Below are positions 61,626 through 64,000 of a stretch of 64,000 bases of DNA, piece by piece (the first letter of the stretch is position 1; the number at the start of each line of letters is the position of its first letter). The stretch spans positions 14,128-78,127 of the forward strand of contig CATYEN010000006.1 in NCBI GenBank assembly GCA_958405565.1, given 5' to 3'. The stretch comes from an uncultured Collinsella sp. (GTDB taxonomy: Bacteria; Actinomycetota; Coriobacteriia; Coriobacteriales; Coriobacteriaceae). The notes beneath the pieces are model-generated. The model saw only the letters and a list, made by a program, of their open reading frames with translations, was not told where the DNA came from and ran no database searches. A program made the translations under genes and the position numbers.

Positions 61626-63872
61626 ATGACACTCGTATCCAAGACCTTTGAGCTGTACGGCAAGACCTACACCTTTGAGTCGGGCGAGCTTGCCAAGCAG
61701 GCCACCGGCGCCTGCCTGGTCAAGCAGGGCGACACCACGATGCTCGACACCGTGGTCGTCTCCAAGGAGCGCAAGAACTACGACTTTTTCCCGCTGACCG
61801 TCGACTTCAACGAGAAGATGTACGCAGCCGGTCGCATCCCGGGTGGTTACCTCAAGCGAGAGGGCCGTCCCAGCGAGAAGGCCACGCTCACCGCGCGCAT
61901 GATCGACCGTCCGATTCGCCCGAGCTTCCCGGACGGCTTCCGCAACGAGGTGCACATCGTCGCTACCTCGCTCGTGGCCGACCAGGTCAACCCCTTTGAC
62001 GTCATCAACGTCATGGGTGCTTCCCTGGCCATGACGCTCGGCGGCGTGCCCTTTGAGGGCCCGCTTGCCTGCGTGCGCATCGGCCGTAACGTGGAGACCG
62101 GCGAGTTTATCGTCAACCCCACCTATGAGGAGCGCGAGAACTCCAATCTGGATCTGGAGCTGGGTGGCTCCGCCGACTTCATCTCGATGGTCGAGGCCGG
62201 CGCCGAGGAGATCTCCGAGGACGACATGCTCGCCGCCATGAAGTTTGGCCAGGAGGCCCTTGCTGCCTTCTGCCAGGCTCAGGACGAGTTTGTCGCCGAG
62301 TGGGAGCAGGTCAACGGCGCCATCGTCAAGAAGGAGTACCCGCTCGACCAGCCCGTCGAGGAGGTCCAGGAGCGCATCTTCGCCCACTACGACGAGATGG
62401 CAGCCGCCCTTCGCGACGCCGACAAGCTCTCCCGTATCGGCAAGGTCGAGGCTCTGAAGGAGTCCATCCGTGCCGAGTTCACCGAGGAGGAGCAGGCCGC
62501 TTGGGAGCGCGAGATCCCCGTGGCGCTCAAGAAGCTCGAGAAGAAGGCTATGCGCACCATGGTCGTCGAGACCGGCGAGCGCGTCGACGGCCGTGCCGCC
62601 GATGAGATCCGTCCCATCATGGTGAAGGATAACTACCTGCCGCTCGTTCACGGCTCCGGTCTGTTCCAGCGTGGCCAGACCCAGGTGCTTTCCGTCCTGT
62701 CGCTCGGTATGCTCAACGAGGGCCAGCGTCTGGATACCATCGAGCCCACCGAGGGCAAGCGCTACATGCACCACTACAACTTCCCGCCGTTCTGCACCGG
62801 CGAGACCGGCCGCATGGGCAGCCCCAAGCGCCGCGAGATCGGCCACGGCAACCTGGCCGAGCGCGCTTTGCTTCCGGTGCTCCCCGACGAGAACGAGTTC
62901 CCCTACGCCATTCGCGTCGTCTCCGAGGTCATGGAGTCCAACGGCTCCTCTTCGATGGCTTCGACCTGCGGCTCCACGCTCGCCCTTATGGACGGCGGCG
63001 TGCCCATTAAGCGCCCGGTCTCCGGTATCGCCATGGGCCTGATCCAGGAGGAGGGCAAGACCGTGGTCCTGTCCGACATCCAGGGTCTCGAGGACTTCCT
63101 GGGCGACATGGACTTTAAGGTCACCGGCACCACCGAGGGCATTACCGCTCTGCAGATGGACAACAAGGCCACCGGCCTCACCTTCGACATCCTGGCCCGC
63201 GCTCTGCAGCAGGCCAAGGAGGGTCGTGCGTACATCCTGCAGAAGATGCTCGATGTGATCCCCGAGCCGCGCCACACCACGCGCAGCACCGCTCCGCGCA
63301 TCGTTTCCATCCAGGTTCCGACCGACAAGATCCGCGACGTCATTGGTTCCGGCGGCAAGGTCATTCGCGGCATTCAGGACGAGACCGGCGCTTCGGTCGA
63401 CATCCAGGAGGACGGCACCGTCTTTGTCGGCGGCACCGGCGAGTCCGTCGACCAGGCCGTCGAGCGCATTAAGCTCATCATCAAGGTTCCCGAGCCGGGC
63501 GAGGAGTACACCGGTCGCGTTGTCTCCATCCAGCCGTTCGGCGCCTTCGTGAACCTGCTGCCCGGTAAGGACGGCCTGCTGCACATCTCCCGCGTCGCCA
63601 AGGGCCGCGTGGAGAAGGTCGAGGACGTCCTCAATGTGGGCGACGAGGTCAAGGTCGTCGTCATCGAGGTCGACGATCGCGGCAAGATCTCGCTCGATCG
63701 TCTTGACAAGCCCGAGGCCCCGGCTCGTGCCGAGGGTGCCTCCGAGGGCGACGGCGAGCACTTCCAGCGCCGTGAGCGTCCGCGTCGCGAGCGCTCCGAG
63801 CGCAGCGACCGTCCGCGCCGTCCCGGCGACAACGGAGGCCGCAAGCCCCGCCGTCACCACGACGCCGAGTAG
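61626..63872 (+). CDS. pnp: Polyribonucleotide nucleotidyltransferase
   Basis: Phosphorolytic 3'-5' exoribonuclease. Two RNase PH domains are joined by a helical linker; the second carries LFQRGQTQVLSVLSLG and FPPFCTGETGRMGSPKRREIGHGNLAERAL. The KH domain (IRDVIGSGGKVIRGIQDETGASVDIQ) and S1 domain (GEEYTGRVVSIQPFGAFVNLLPGKDGLLHISRV) follow, then a basic Arg-rich tail of about 50 residues. 748 residues. ATG 61626 has AAAGGAG ahead. Confidence 0.97.
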   Translation: MTLVSKTFELYGKTYTFESGELAKQATGACLVKQGDTTMLDTVVVSKERKNYDFFPLTVDFNEKMYAAGRIPGGYLKREGRPSEKATLTARMIDRPIRPSFPDGFRNEVHIVATSLVADQVNPFDVINVMGASLAMTLGGVPFEGPLACVRIGRNVETGEFIVNPTYEERENSNLDLELGGSADFISMVEAGAEEISEDDMLAAMKFGQEALAAFCQAQDEFVAEWEQVNGAIVKKEYPLDQPVEEVQERIFAHYDEMAAALRDADKLSRIGKVEALKESIRAEFTEEEQAAWEREIPVALKKLEKKAMRTMVVETGERVDGRAADEIRPIMVKDNYLPLVHGSGLFQRGQTQVLSVLSLGMLNEGQRLDTIEPTEGKRYMHHYNFPPFCTGETGRMGSPKRREIGHGNLAERALLPVLPDENEFPYAIRVVSEVMESNGSSSMASTCGSTLALMDGGVPIKRPVSGIAMGLIQEEGKTVVLSDIQGLEDFLGDMDFKVTGTTEGITALQMDNKATGLTFDILARALQQAKEGRAYILQKMLDVIPEPRHTTRSTAPRIVSIQVPTDKIRDVIGSGGKVIRGIQDETGASVDIQEDGTVFVGGTGESVDQAVERIKLIIKVPEPGEEYTGRVVSIQPFGAFVNLLPGKDGLLHISRVAKGRVEKVEDVLNVGDEVKVVVIEVDDRGKISLDRLDKPEAPARAEGASEGDGEHFQRRERPRRERSERSDRPRRPGDNGGRKPRRHHDAE

Positions 63873-63895
63873 CAGCTACACATAAGCAGCTCAAC

Positions 63896-63927
63896 AAGGG
63901 CGACTCCGGACAGGGGTCGCCCTTTTG
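63896..63927 (+). terminator. Rho-independent terminator after pnp
   Basis: AAGGGCGAC (63896-63904) pairs perfectly with GTCGCCCTT (63916-63924), followed by TT. The remaining bases to 64000 show no gene. Confidence 0.8.
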
Positions 63928-64000
63928 CTATCCCCGGCGGGGTCCGCGGGTAAAGTTTCCTGCTCTACAGTCCTGCTCGCACGGAGAGCACATTAAGTGC

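Overview
The window reads as a stretch of core chromosome from an anaerobic, high-GC Gram-positive of the Coriobacteriia, most probably Collinsella. This is inferred, not searched. The pointers are strong G/C bias at third codon positions, GTG/TTG starts behind good Shine-Dalgarno sequences, an actinobacterial-type integration host factor (mihF) next to gmk and rpoZ, a fermentative bifunctional AdhE, a pyruvate phosphate dikinase with its regulator, and Gram-positive gene orders. Almost every gene is a housekeeping gene on the + strand.

Layout. 1-2946: obg (5' end outside the window), nadD, yqeK, rsfS, ending at a terminator. 3046-4260 (-): dinB. 4501-6991: rpsP-khpA-rimM-trmD-lepB. 7051-14049: glyQ-glyS, then the PPDK regulator ppsR and ppdK. 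14260-20882: rplS, rnhB, then yraN-comM-dprA-trmFO-xerC. 21102-31214: rpsB-tsf, then pyrH-frr-uppS-cdsA-dxr-rseP-ispG-proS, joining translation, lipid-carrier and MEP isoprenoid synthesis. 31392-34893 (-): a small APH-fold kinase and adhE. 35031-36085: a REP-associated tyrosine transposase (RAYT) gene flanked by near-identical inverted REP-like hairpins, the only clear mobile element. 36188-36376 (-): rpmB. 36828-42151: pyrR-pyrB-pyrC-pyrK-pyrD-pyrF behind an apparent attenuator leader; pyrE and carAB are absent here. 42391-44801: mihF-gmk-rpoZ-thiI. 45015-49069: comEA-comEC-holA. 49203-56052: rpsT, lepA, dusB, hemW, then two dnaJ paralogs. 56062-61059: mtaB-phoH-ybeY-dgkA-era-recO. 61198-63872: rpsO and pnp.

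Main points of interest. (1) An identical 20-bp sequence made of two TTTGGT units 11 bp apart lies 71-75 bp upstream of the start codons of both DNA-uptake/processing operons (yraN-comM-dprA and comEA-comEC); it may be an undescribed competence regulon box. (2) The RAYT/REP module, and short intergenic repeats elsewhere that share a TTGGGAC-like core. (3) A site-2 protease (RseP) with an inserted domain of about 100 residues that looks like a winged helix. (4) A DnaJ paralog whose C-terminal half is replaced by membrane segments. (5) A xerC gene with no ATG, GTG or TTG start for its N-terminal domain. (6) A PyrR-type RNA leader. No tRNA, rRNA, CRISPR array or prophage was seen.
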